A DNA stretch of 5,362 bases from Nitrospirae bacterium GWC2_56_14. GTDB lineage: Bacteria; Nitrospirota; UBA9217. A program made the translations under genes and the position numbers. Below are positions 1 through 5,362 of the stretch, one piece after another; the first letter of the stretch is position 1, and each line of letters begins with the position of its first letter. Below the pieces are notes generated by a model. It was not told the origin of the DNA, did no database searches, and saw only the letters and a list, made by a program, of their open reading frames with translations. Where the stretch lies: assembly GCA_001803705.1 (NCBI GenBank), contig MHDY01000167.1:1-5362 (forward strand), written 5' to 3'.

Positions 1-1614
1 GATGGGGTATATCTTGAACTCTTTCACCCAGGGCTGAATGACGTAATAATCCGCCCGGTGCCACATGAAGACCCAGGGAGCGTTCTGGACGATGCGGTTC
101 TCGGCCTCCTGATACAGCCGGTATCGCTTTGCAGCACTGGTCGTTTTCTGGGCGGTCTCGATGATCCGGTCCAGGTCCTGATCGATGAGGCGGGTCCGGT
201 TCCCCGAGGGCCCGACGCTTGCCGAGTGGAAAAGCGGAAAAAGAAAATTCTCGGGGTCAGGATAGTCGGCCCACCAGGAGAGCCAGAACGCATCGGGTTC
301 TCCCTTGTTCACGGCATGTTTGAATGCGCTCCAGTCAAGCTGCGTGATCTCCGCCTTGAGCCCTGCTGCTGCAAGGTAATTCTGTATCACTCCCACGATG
401 TCCAGCACTTCAGGGTCCGCCGAAATAAAGATCCTGACCACCGCGCCGGTCGCTCCAGCTTGGCTTATGAGCGCTTTCGCTTTTTCCGGATCATAGGCGT
501 ACCCCCCGGCCAGGGCGGGAGATCTGCTGTTCTTCCAAAGTCCCGGTGGAACAGGGCCGGTTGCCAGCACGCCGCGTTTTTCAAAGACGGTGTTCAGGAT
601 ATGCCGGCGATCGATGGCCATGTTCACCGCCTGGCGGACCCGCAGGTCATTGAACGGCGGCCGCGTGCAGTTCAGTCCCAGGTAGTAGCTGTTCAGCCCC
701 GGCTTTCCAAAGACAAGGTCCCTCCAGGCCGGGTCGGTCGTAAAATGGCGGTATTCCGCCGAGGGGATCAGGAGCACGTCGAGCCTTCCGGTCTCGAACT
801 CAAGAACTGCAGTGAGGTCCTCGGGGATCACGCGAAAGACGATCCCCTTCAGTTTCGATCTGCCGTCAAAGTAGTCTTCCCGGGCTTCAAGAATAAGGTC
901 CTGGCCGTGTTTCCATTCCCTGAGGAGAAAGGGGCCGGTGCCTTGCGGGTGCGTGCCGAAGTCCTGGCCCAGGCGTTCAACCTCTTCGCGGGGAACAACA
1001 TAGGCCGTTACCATGGCAAGCAGGGACAAGAAGGGACCAAAAGGTTTTTCCAGCCTGAGCACCAGCGTATGGTCGTCCACGACCCTGATCCCCGATACCG
1101 AACCTGCTTTTCCCGAGATGAAATCGCCGGCGCCCTCGATCTTGTCGAGCACCCAGGTGAGCGGAGCTTTCGTTCCCGGGGTGAGCACGCGTTCAAAGGA
1201 GTAGCGAAAGTCTTCGGCTTTGACCGTTCTTCCGTTGCTGAATCGCACCGTATTCCTGAGACGGAACGTGTAGGTCCGCTGGTCCTCCGAGAGGCTCCAG
1301 GAACGGGCGATATCGGGTACGATCGTGAGGTCCTCGTCAAAGCGGACGAGCCCGTTAAACAGCTTTGCGGCGATGCCGCCGCCCTGGACATCGGTAATGA
1401 GCGCCGGATCGAGGGTGGTGGGATTGGAGTTCAGGCGAAGATAGAGATGGTTGGGGAGCCTGGTTTCATCACGAGGATGGCAGCCGGCGCTATAAACGGT
1501 CAGGAGGAGGAAAAAAATGAGCAGTGCGGAAAGCGCGGCTGCGCCCGACCGCTCGTTCCTATTTTTTCGAGGCAGCAATAAGCGCTTTAAATAATTTTTT
1601 GGTGAAACGGTCAT
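1..1614 (-). CDS. ABC transporter substrate-binding lipoprotein, SBP family 5 (peptide/nickel-type), 3' end cut by window edge
   Basis: This is an extracytoplasmic binding protein that would deliver a peptide-like solute to an ABC importer. The frame is open for 538 codons from an ATG at 1614 to the window edge with no stop. A basic N-region is followed by a hydrophobic stretch (LLIFFLLLTV) and SAGC, giving a lipidated Cys45; Ser at -3 of the lipobox is not the commonest residue. Family 5 hallmarks follow in order: TLDPA (68-72), LFNGLVRFDEDL, TYTFRLRNTVRFSNG with KAEDFRYSFERVL, GTGPF (225-229), PPFNDLRVRQAVNMAIDR (319-336) and WWADYPDPENFLFPLFHS (448-465). The last visible residues (VKEFKIYPI) resemble the usual C-terminus, so perhaps 5-20 residues are missing. 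The start is uncertain: ATG 1614 has only a weak GGAAAAGA upstream and overlaps the hydrolase gene by 56 bases, while TTG 1578 would give Cys33 and a 20-base overlap. No permease or ATPase gene is in view. The exact ligand cannot be read from sequence. Confidence 0.9.
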   Translation of the reverse strand, partial: MTVSPKNYLKRLLLPRKNRNERSGAAALSALLIFFLLLTVYSAGCHPRDETRLPNHLYLRLNSNPTTLDPALITDVQGGGIAAKLFNGLVRFDEDLTIVPDIARSWSLSEDQRTYTFRLRNTVRFSNGRTVKAEDFRYSFERVLTPGTKAPLTWVLDKIEGAGDFISGKAGSVSGIRVVDDHTLVLRLEKPFGPFLSLLAMVTAYVVPREEVERLGQDFGTHPQGTGPFLLREWKHGQDLILEAREDYFDGRSKLKGIVFRVIPEDLTAVLEFETGRLDVLLIPSAEYRHFTTDPAWRDLVFGKPGLNSYYLGLNCTRPPFNDLRVRQAVNMAIDRRHILNTVFEKRGVLATGPVPPGLWKNSRSPALAGGYAYDPEKAKALISQAGATGAVVRIFISADPEVLDIVGVIQNYLAAAGLKAEITQLDWSAFKHAVNKGEPDAFWLSWWADYPDPENFLFPLFHSASVGPSGNRTRLIDQDLDRIIETAQKTTSAAKRYRLYQEAENRIVQNAPWVFMWHRADYYVIQPWVKEFKIYPI

Positions 1615-2266
1615 GGTTCGTCTTTTCCGGGTGCCACTGCACGGCGATGAGAAAGTTCTTGCCACGGGACTCCAGTGCTTCGACCACCCCGTCATGGGCG
1701 ATCGCCGACAGTTTGAGGCTTCTGCCCGGATTTTTCACGCTCTGGTGATGCGAGCTCCTGACGCGTATGGTGTCCGCGCCCATGATGCCGTACAGCCGGG
1801 TCCCTTCGATGACGTCCGCCGGGTGGAAGACCTTTGCCCCGCTTTTCGCGGGTCCGTGCGGTTCTGCTTTCGGGACCTGCAGGAGCAGGTCCTGGTAAAG
1901 GGTGCCGCCCAGCGCTACATTGATGAGCTGGGCGCCGTGACAGATGGCGAGCACGGGTTTTTTCACCGCAACTGCTGCGGTAAACAGCTGGACCTCAAAG
2001 CGGGTGCGCTCATCAGGTGAGAACGTCATGCGCGCGGCAGGCAGCGGTTTTTCCTTATAGAAGCGCGGATGAATGTCATCGCCGCCCGTAAATACGAAGC
2101 CGTCCAGGCGCTTGATGAAATCGGGTATGGCTGATTCAACCCCGACGATCGGAACAGGAATCCCGCCGGCCTGCAGCACCGCTTTGGCGTAATCCTGATC
2201 GAGGATGTTCAGGTTCCTCGTTGGCTGGACCTCGAGATTCATGGTGATGCCGATGAGCGGTTTCAT
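1559..2266 (-). CDS. Class I glutamine amidotransferase-like gamma-glutamyl hydrolase (peptidase C26, PuuD-like)
   Basis: This 235-residue cytoplasmic enzyme belongs to the family that includes gamma-glutamyl-gamma-aminobutyrate hydrolase, which splits the gamma-glutamyl amide bond. It opens with KPLIGITMN, typical of the family. FVFTGGDDIHPRFY (57-70) gives the oxyanion region, LAICHGAQLINVALGGTLYQD (107-126) holds the nucleophile Cys109, SSHHQSVKNPG (171-181) is the substrate-side loop, and VQWHPE (209-214) supplies the catalytic His212 and Glu214. The triad is therefore complete. His110 stands where most relatives have Arg (CRG). I chose the ATG at 2266 because GGAGGT lies 5 bases upstream and the family N-terminus begins there; an in-frame ATG at 2314 would add 16 unrelated residues. 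The gene has its own promoter-like sequence and overlaps the following lipoprotein gene. True PuuD of the putrescine pathway is only one possibility, since no other puu gene is present, so I give no symbol. Confidence 0.9.
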   Translation of the reverse strand: MKPLIGITMNLEVQPTRNLNILDQDYAKAVLQAGGIPVPIVGVESAIPDFIKRLDGFVFTGGDDIHPRFYKEKPLPAARMTFSPDERTRFEVQLFTAAVAVKKPVLAICHGAQLINVALGGTLYQDLLLQVPKAEPHGPAKSGAKVFHPADVIEGTRLYGIMGADTIRVRSSHHQSVKNPGRSLKLSAIAHDGVVEALESRGKNFLIAVQWHPEKTNHDRFTKKLFKALIAASKK

Positions 2267-2271
2267 GGCCG

Positions 2272-2277
2272 ACCTCC
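2272..2277 (-). promoter_or_regulatory. Ribosome binding site of the C26 hydrolase gene
   Basis: On the minus strand GGAGGT lies 5 bases before the ATG at 2266. It is the strongest Shine-Dalgarno match in the window and decides the start against the in-frame ATG at 2314. Confidence 0.85.
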
Positions 2278-2296
2278 AAAGAGTGTGTTGGCAAGC

Positions 2297-2331
2297 AGTA
2301 TATGTATACCACACTTTTGGAGCAATGTCAC
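2297..2331 (-). promoter_or_regulatory. Candidate sigma70-type promoter of the hydrolase-lipoprotein unit
   Basis: On the minus strand GTGACA (2331-2326) is separated by 17 bases from TATACA (2308-2303). An overlapping alternative is TTGCTC (2325-2320), 17 bases, TATACT (2302-2297). Either would start transcription roughly 15-30 bases before the ribosome binding site. The -10 region also contains the perfect palindrome GTATAC (2304-2309), repeated in part as ATATAC, which could serve a dimeric regulator. Assignment is by consensus matching only. Confidence 0.5.
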
Positions 2332-2506
2332 TTTAAGTTTTATATTTCAATGACTTATGTAAAGCTACAGTTAAGCTATTACCTGTTCTCCTGATTTTAA
2401 GCATTCTGTTTATCGTTTCACTAAAAGCTTCCCATGCGAAAATCTAGGCATGCGACCGAGTCCGTAGGGTTAAACATTTCAGACTGTCTGAGCCGAGGAA
2501 CAAAAC

Positions 2507-2550
2507 CCACCCTCACCCGGACCCTCTCCCTGAGGGCGAGGGACTGGTGG
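2507..2550. repeat. Palindromic intergenic repeat, unit A
   Basis: CCACCCTCACCC (2507-2518) is followed by a hairpin: CCCTCTCCC (2522-2530), a 3-base loop, and GGGCGAGGG (2534-2542), pairing 8 of 9. An outer stem CCACC (2507-2511) with GGTGG (2546-2550) encloses it. It shares its left half with unit B 76 bases away. Its form resembles the small palindromic elements that are dispersed in many proteobacterial genomes; copy number cannot be judged from one window. Confidence 0.7.
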
Positions 2551-2582
2551 ACAAAGATGCTTCGATCGGCGAGTTTCTGAAG

Positions 2583-2622
2583 CCACCCTCACCCCTGCCC
2601 CTCTCCCACAGAGGGGAGAGGG
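2583..2622. repeat. Palindromic intergenic repeat, unit B
   Basis: The same CCACCCTCACCC 12-mer (2583-2594) is followed by CCCTCTCCC (2599-2607), a 6-base loop and GGGAGAGGG (2614-2622), a perfect 9-base-pair stem. It lies in the same orientation as unit A with a period of 76-77 bases. Loop and spacer differ from unit A, while the stem arms are kept, which suggests that the fold rather than the exact sequence is conserved. Confidence 0.7.
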
Positions 2623-2705
2623 AATAAGGAAGATGGTGCTCTATCGTCGTACCGAAGGACGACCGAGCATGCCGTTAAAGATTTCCGCCGGGTGCCCTTC
2701 TTTCG

Positions 2706-2738
2706 GTTACCTTTCTTTGGGCAAGCAAGAAAGGTGAC
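2706..2738. repeat. Long hairpin of a second dispersed-repeat type
   Basis: GGTTACCTTTCTT-type left arm (2706-2717) pairs with AAGAAAGGTGAC (2727-2738) over 12 base pairs including one G-U, around a 9-base loop (TGGGCAAGC). It lies 82 bases past the argF stop. There is no T-run on either strand, so it is not a standard intrinsic terminator. From memory, CTTTCTTTGGGCAAGCAA-like hairpins are dispersed repeats in many Proteobacteria; this needs a search to confirm. Confidence 0.6.
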
Positions 2739-2820
2739 AGAAAACGCGAAGAATGGCGGCAAATACTGCTTAGTAAATCATAGAGGCGCTTATTCCACCC
2801 ACATGAAAGCTCGAAGATCT

Positions 2821-3744
2821 CTATTTCCCCATCAGCATCTCAAGAACGGCTTTCTGCGTATGCAGCCGGTTCTCCGCCTCATCGAACACGACCGACTGCG
2901 GCCCGTCGATCACGTCGGCGGCTATTTCTTCTCCCCGGTGCGCCGGAAGGCAGTGCATCACAATTGCTTCAGGCGAGGCGGCCTTCAGCAGCTTCGCATC
3001 GATCTGATACCCCTGGAACGCTTTGACGCGCTTCGCATGCTCCGCTTCCTGCCCCATGCTTGCCCAGACGTCGGTGTAGAGGACATCGGCTTTCATCACC
3101 GCCTGGTAGGGATCGCCGGTTGTTTCGATGGATGAGCCGGTCTCCCTGGCAGCACCCCGTGCCTCAGCAAGGACCTTGGGGTCCATTTCATATCCCTGCG
3201 GGCAGGCAATGGAGAAATGCATGCCGGTCTTGACGCAGGCCTCGAGGAGCGAGTTCGCCACATTGTTCCCGTCGCCGATATAGGCAAGCTTGAGTCCTTT
3301 GAGGCCGCCTTTTTTCTCCTGGACCGTAAAGAGGTCTGCCAGCGCCTGGCAGGGGTGGTGCAGGTCGGTCAGGCCGTTGATCACGGGAATGGAGGCGTGG
3401 TGCGCCAGCTCTTCCACCATTTCCTGGGCAAAGGTGCGGATCATGATGCCGTCAAGATAGCGCGAAAGCACGCGCGCCGTATCCGCAACGGGTTCGCCGC
3501 GGCCGAGCTGCAGGTCGTTGGAGGACAGGAACAGGGCCTGGCCGCCGAGCTGGTACATCCCCACCTCAAAGGACACCCGTGTTCTGGTCGATGATTTTTC
3601 AAAGATCATGCCCAGGGACTTGTTGGCAAGGGGGTGGTGCACCTTACCCTGCTTTTGCATCTGTTTGAGCTCTGCGGAGCGGTCGATAATGGCCTTCACG
3701 TCAGCCGACGTCAGTTTCGATAGGGTAAGCAGGTCTTTCATCAT
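2821..3744 (-). CDS. argF: Ornithine carbamoyltransferase (anabolic)
   Basis: This cytoplasmic enzyme, usually a homotrimer, joins carbamoyl phosphate and ornithine to make citrulline in arginine synthesis. At 307 residues it has the normal length. The carbamoyl-phosphate site is SSTRTRVSFE (51-60, STRTR at 52-56), with IMIRTFAQ (100-107) and HPCQ (130-133) following. The ornithine domain holds YIGDGNNVANS (155-165), DVWASMG (225-231) with the SMG loop, HCLPAHRGEE (264-273) carrying the reactive Cys265, and a C-terminal RLHTQKAVLE helix. Every key motif is intact. The start is ATG 3744 with GGAG about 6-7 bases upstream; a second ATG follows immediately at 3741 and could also serve. It sits 115 bases after argD in the same direction, so a shared transcript is likely. 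The motif set and single-copy biosynthetic setting favour anabolic argF over a catabolic arcB, since no arcA or arcC is nearby. Confidence 0.96.
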   Translation of the reverse strand: MMKDLLTLSKLTSADVKAIIDRSAELKQMQKQGKVHHPLANKSLGMIFEKSSTRTRVSFEVGMYQLGGQALFLSSNDLQLGRGEPVADTARVLSRYLDGIMIRTFAQEMVEELAHHASIPVINGLTDLHHPCQALADLFTVQEKKGGLKGLKLAYIGDGNNVANSLLEACVKTGMHFSIACPQGYEMDPKVLAEARGAARETGSSIETTGDPYQAVMKADVLYTDVWASMGQEAEHAKRVKAFQGYQIDAKLLKAASPEAIVMHCLPAHRGEEIAADVIDGPQSVVFDEAENRLHTQKAVLEMLMGK

Positions 3745-3808
3745 AGGTTCTCCAATTCACTCCAGGCCGGGTTGCCGCGGCCCCCATTCCCCGGGGCATA
3801 AAAGTAAG

Positions 3809-3832
3809 AGGCGGCTCGTACCGCAGCCGCCT
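3809..3832 (-). promoter_or_regulatory. Intercistronic hairpin between argD and argF
   Basis: AGGCGGCT (3809-3816) and AGCCGCCT (3825-3832) form a perfect 8-base-pair GC-rich stem with an 8-base loop, starting 27 bases after the argD stop. Read on the minus strand, a run of eight T lies before the stem, and only a broken T-rich stretch (TCTTACTTTTA) follows. It could be a weak or partial terminator, or an mRNA-stabilising stem that lets argD and argF be expressed at different levels. Confidence 0.5.
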
Positions 3833-3859
3833 TGAGAAAAAAAAGTGGATACAACCTTG

Positions 3860-5053
3860 TCAGCGCTTTGAGAATATCGCTGCCAGGGCATTGATCAGCT
3901 CGTCGATCTCTTCCGTGGACACTATGAGCGGCGGCATGAAGCGCAGTACGTTGTCCATGGTGCAGTTGATCAGGAAGCCTTCCTTCAGGCAGGCGGTAAC
4001 GATCTCCCTGCATTCAAAGTCCAGCTCCATGCCGATCAGCAGGCCCTTGCCCCGCACCTGCTTGATAAAGCTGAACCGGCTTTTCAGGTTTTCCAGTCCC
4101 TGCAGGAAGTGCATGCCGTTCTGTTCAACAGCGGGAAGCAGGATGTTGTCCTCCAGGATCACCTCGAGCGAAGCGATGGCCGCCGCGCAGGCGAGGGGAT
4201 TGCCGCCGAAGGTCGAGCCGTGCGATCCCGGGGTGAAGGCCTGCGCGGCCTTGTCCGTGGCCAGGAGGGCGCCGATGGCCATGCCCGCGCCGAGCCCCTT
4301 GGCGAGCGCGGCGACATCGGGCAGGACACCTGTATGCTCATAGGCGAAAAGCTTTCCGGTCCTGCCCATGCCGGTCTGGACCTCATCGAGGATGAGCAGC
4401 AGGTTGTTCCTGTCGCAGATATCGCGCAGGGCTTTCAGATATCCTGCTGACGGCACATTGACGCCGCCCTCGCCCTGGATCGGTTCGACGAGGACAGCGC
4501 AGGTATGCTCGTTGACCGCCCGCTCAACGGCCTCGGCGTCGTCATAGGGCACGTACCGGAAGCCGTCGACCAGCGGTTCAAAGGTCTTGTGGAACTTTTC
4601 CTGGGCCGTTGCGGTCAGGGCCCCCATGGTGCGGCCGTGGAACGATCCGCGCATGGTGATGATCTCGTAGCGGTTCTGGTGCAGCACCTCGCGGCTGTAG
4701 CGCCGCGCCAGCTTGATGGCCGCCTCGATCGCTTCCGTTCCCGAGTTGCAGAAGAACACTTTGTCGGCAAAGGAATTGTGCACAAGCATTTTGGCGAGGT
4801 TGATCTGCGGTTCGTTGTGGTAGTGGTTCGATACATGCATGAGCCGCTGGGCCTGCTTCTGGAGCGCAACGACGACGCGCGGATGGCAATGGCCGAGGTT
4901 GTTCACGGCCACACCCGAGACGAAATCGAGGTACTCCCTGCCGTCGGAGTCATAGACCTTCATGCCCCGCCCCTTGATGAGCACGAGGGGCTGCCTGCCG
5001 TAGGTGTTCATGATGTATTTCTGTGAGTCCGCTATGATGTCGCTGGTGATCAT
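3860..5053 (-). CDS. argD: Acetylornithine aminotransferase
   Basis: This PLP-dependent class III aminotransferase converts N-acetylglutamate semialdehyde and glutamate to N-acetylornithine and 2-oxoglutarate; some family members also act on succinyl-diaminopimelate precursors. From ATG 5053 it has 397 residues, the usual ArgD length. Visible motifs are MNTYGRQP near the N-terminus, YLDFVSGVAVNNLGHCHP (41-58), FCNSGTEAIEAAIKLAR (101-117) for phosphate binding, SFHGRT (137-142), VEPIQGEGGV (189-198), LDEVQTGMGRTG (222-233) with Asp223 for the pyridine nitrogen, the Schiff-base lysine in ALAKGLGAG (Lys252), and GSHGSTFGGNPLACAAA (276-292). A frame extension to ATG 5140 adds 29 residues unlike the family and was not accepted. 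No Shine-Dalgarno is seen before 5053, 5011 or 5140. Length and the typical MITSDIIADSQKYIMNTYGR beginning support 5053. It is the first gene of the probable argD-argF operon. Confidence 0.95.
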   Translation of the reverse strand: MITSDIIADSQKYIMNTYGRQPLVLIKGRGMKVYDSDGREYLDFVSGVAVNNLGHCHPRVVVALQKQAQRLMHVSNHYHNEPQINLAKMLVHNSFADKVFFCNSGTEAIEAAIKLARRYSREVLHQNRYEIITMRGSFHGRTMGALTATAQEKFHKTFEPLVDGFRYVPYDDAEAVERAVNEHTCAVLVEPIQGEGGVNVPSAGYLKALRDICDRNNLLLILDEVQTGMGRTGKLFAYEHTGVLPDVAALAKGLGAGMAIGALLATDKAAQAFTPGSHGSTFGGNPLACAAAIASLEVILEDNILLPAVEQNGMHFLQGLENLKSRFSFIKQVRGKGLLIGMELDFECREIVTACLKEGFLINCTMDNVLRFMPPLIVSTEEIDELINALAAIFSKR

Positions 5054-5062
5054 GAAGGGGAA

Positions 5063-5089
5063 AGTATCACATGGGAGCTTAAAAATCAA
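5063..5089 (-). promoter_or_regulatory. Candidate extended -10 promoter of argD
   Basis: On the minus strand TGTGATACT (5071-5063) reads as an extended -10 (TG, one base, GATACT). TTGATT (5089-5084) lies 15 bases upstream as a poor -35. The expected start of transcription would fall only a few bases before the ATG at 5053. The match is weak and rests on consensus only. Confidence 0.35.
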
Positions 5090-5362
5090 ATATAAAATGG
5101 GTTTTGCCGCTACAGGAGGGGGGCGAAAAGAGGTGGCCATAAGAACTTAGATACGTCATTTAGTTCAAAAGAAACAGGCAGGGGGCAAGCAGAGCGCTGG
5201 TCATTTTTTTGCACATCCCCTTCGCGGCCTTAACACTCGCGGAGTGCAGGGGAATTTTTGGACCCGTCTAAGGCCACGTTCGCTCGATCGCGAAAACTCG
5301 GCCTCCCCGACTTCGTCGGGACAGGTCGGCCTCAGACATGCGCGTTCGCCCTGCGGGCCGCT
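5090..5362. other. Non-coding, hairpin-rich region upstream of argD
   Basis: No gene is supported here. The left part (5090-5220) is mixed in composition and featureless apart from an A/T-rich stretch next to the argD promoter. From 5234 to the right edge there are several short stems: CACTC/GAGTG with a GCG loop (5234-5246), TTCGC/GCGAA around TCGATC (5279-5294), CCCGAC/GTCGGG around TTC (5306-5320), and GCCC/GGGC around TGC (5348-5358). TCGGCCTC occurs twice, 28 bases apart (5298-5305 and 5326-5333). The density of stems suggests a dispersed repeat element cut by the window edge. None of the stems has a T-run that would make a standard terminator. Confidence 0.55.

Larger units (their letters stand above)
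2332..2820. other. Repeat-rich intergenic region between argF and the hydrolase gene
   Basis: No convincing gene is present in this stretch. The part next to the hydrolase promoter (about 2332-2450) is AT-rich and unstructured apart from short direct repeats (AAGCTA twice near 2361-2378; CATGCGA at 2433-2439 and 2449-2455). From about 2460 it becomes GC-rich, with an odd-length palindrome TCAGACTGTCTGA (2479-2491), two related CCACCCTCACCC hairpin units, and a third hairpin of another type at 2706-2738. No stem followed by a T-run is seen after argF, so there is no clear intrinsic terminator for the argDF transcript. A frame open from 2692 on the plus strand runs through the argF antisense and is not credible as a gene. 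Confidence 0.7.

Noticed and set aside
58..1581. A 507-codon open frame on the plus strand
   Set aside because: It is the exact antisense, in the same codon register, of the solute-binding protein gene. It stays open because that gene scarcely uses TTA, CTA or TCA codons. Its translation is rich in Arg, Pro and Gly without any recognisable domain, while the minus strand shows clear SBP family 5 motifs.
2267..2314. N-terminal extension of the C26 hydrolase to the ATG at 2314
   Set aside because: It would place the strong GGAGGT site and the promoter -10 inside the coding sequence, and the family N-terminus (KPLIGIT) begins at 2266.
2507..2738. CRISPR array
   Set aside because: The repeat units are self-complementary, only two are related, the repeats are imperfect, and there is no regular repeat-spacer pattern or cas gene.
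2692..3135. A 147-codon plus-strand frame starting in the intergenic gap
   Set aside because: Most of it is antisense to the end of argF, it begins in the repeat hairpin region, and its translation shows no known family.
3745..3775. TGAATT upstream of argF as an ArgR operator
   Set aside because: Only one half-site is present and no inverted partner is found at the spacing of an ARG box.
5054..5140. N-terminal extension of ArgD to the ATG at 5140
   Set aside because: The 29 extra residues do not resemble the ArgD N-terminus, are not a clear targeting signal, and the upstream ATG has no ribosome binding site.

Overview
The window carries four protein-coding genes, all on the minus strand and so transcribed right to left. 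In order of transcription they are argD (N-acetylornithine aminotransferase), argF (ornithine carbamoyltransferase), a class I glutamine-amidotransferase-like hydrolase of the peptidase C26 / PuuD type, and a solute-binding lipoprotein of a peptide-type ABC transporter. The last gene runs off the left edge of the window, probably only a few codons before its stop. There is no RNA gene, CRISPR array or transposase that I can see.

Layout from right to left. Positions 5054-5362 are non-coding, GC-rich and full of short hairpins on the far right. They become AT-rich just before argD, where a possible extended -10 promoter sits almost on the start codon. argD (5053-3860) is followed by a 115-base gap with one strong hairpin, then argF (3744-2821), so the two are probably co-transcribed. 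A 554-base gap (2820-2267) holds at least three palindromic repeat units of two types, then a sigma70-like promoter and a strong ribosome binding site for the hydrolase gene (2266-1559). The lipoprotein gene (1614-1) starts inside the 3' end of the hydrolase gene, with an overlap of 56 bases for the preferred start, which points to a translationally coupled two-gene unit.

How the genes work together. ArgD makes N-acetylornithine from N-acetylglutamate semialdehyde. ArgF carbamoylates ornithine to citrulline. The deacetylation or transacetylation step between them (argJ or argE) is not in the window. The hydrolase and the binding protein look like a separate unit: a periplasmic lipoprotein that could capture a peptide-like or gamma-glutamyl-type compound, and a cytoplasmic enzyme that could hydrolyse it. 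That link is inference from gene overlap alone.

Organism. GC-rich coding sequence, a lipoprotein signal (a diderm with an ABC importer is likely), a Geobacter-like ArgF and palindromic intergenic repeats of the kind common in Proteobacteria suggest a Desulfobacterota- or Nitrospirota-like bacterium. This is a soft guess. The window reads mostly as ordinary metabolic chromosome. I did not find a clear new system. The most unusual parts are the overlapping hydrolase-lipoprotein pair and the repeat-rich gap.
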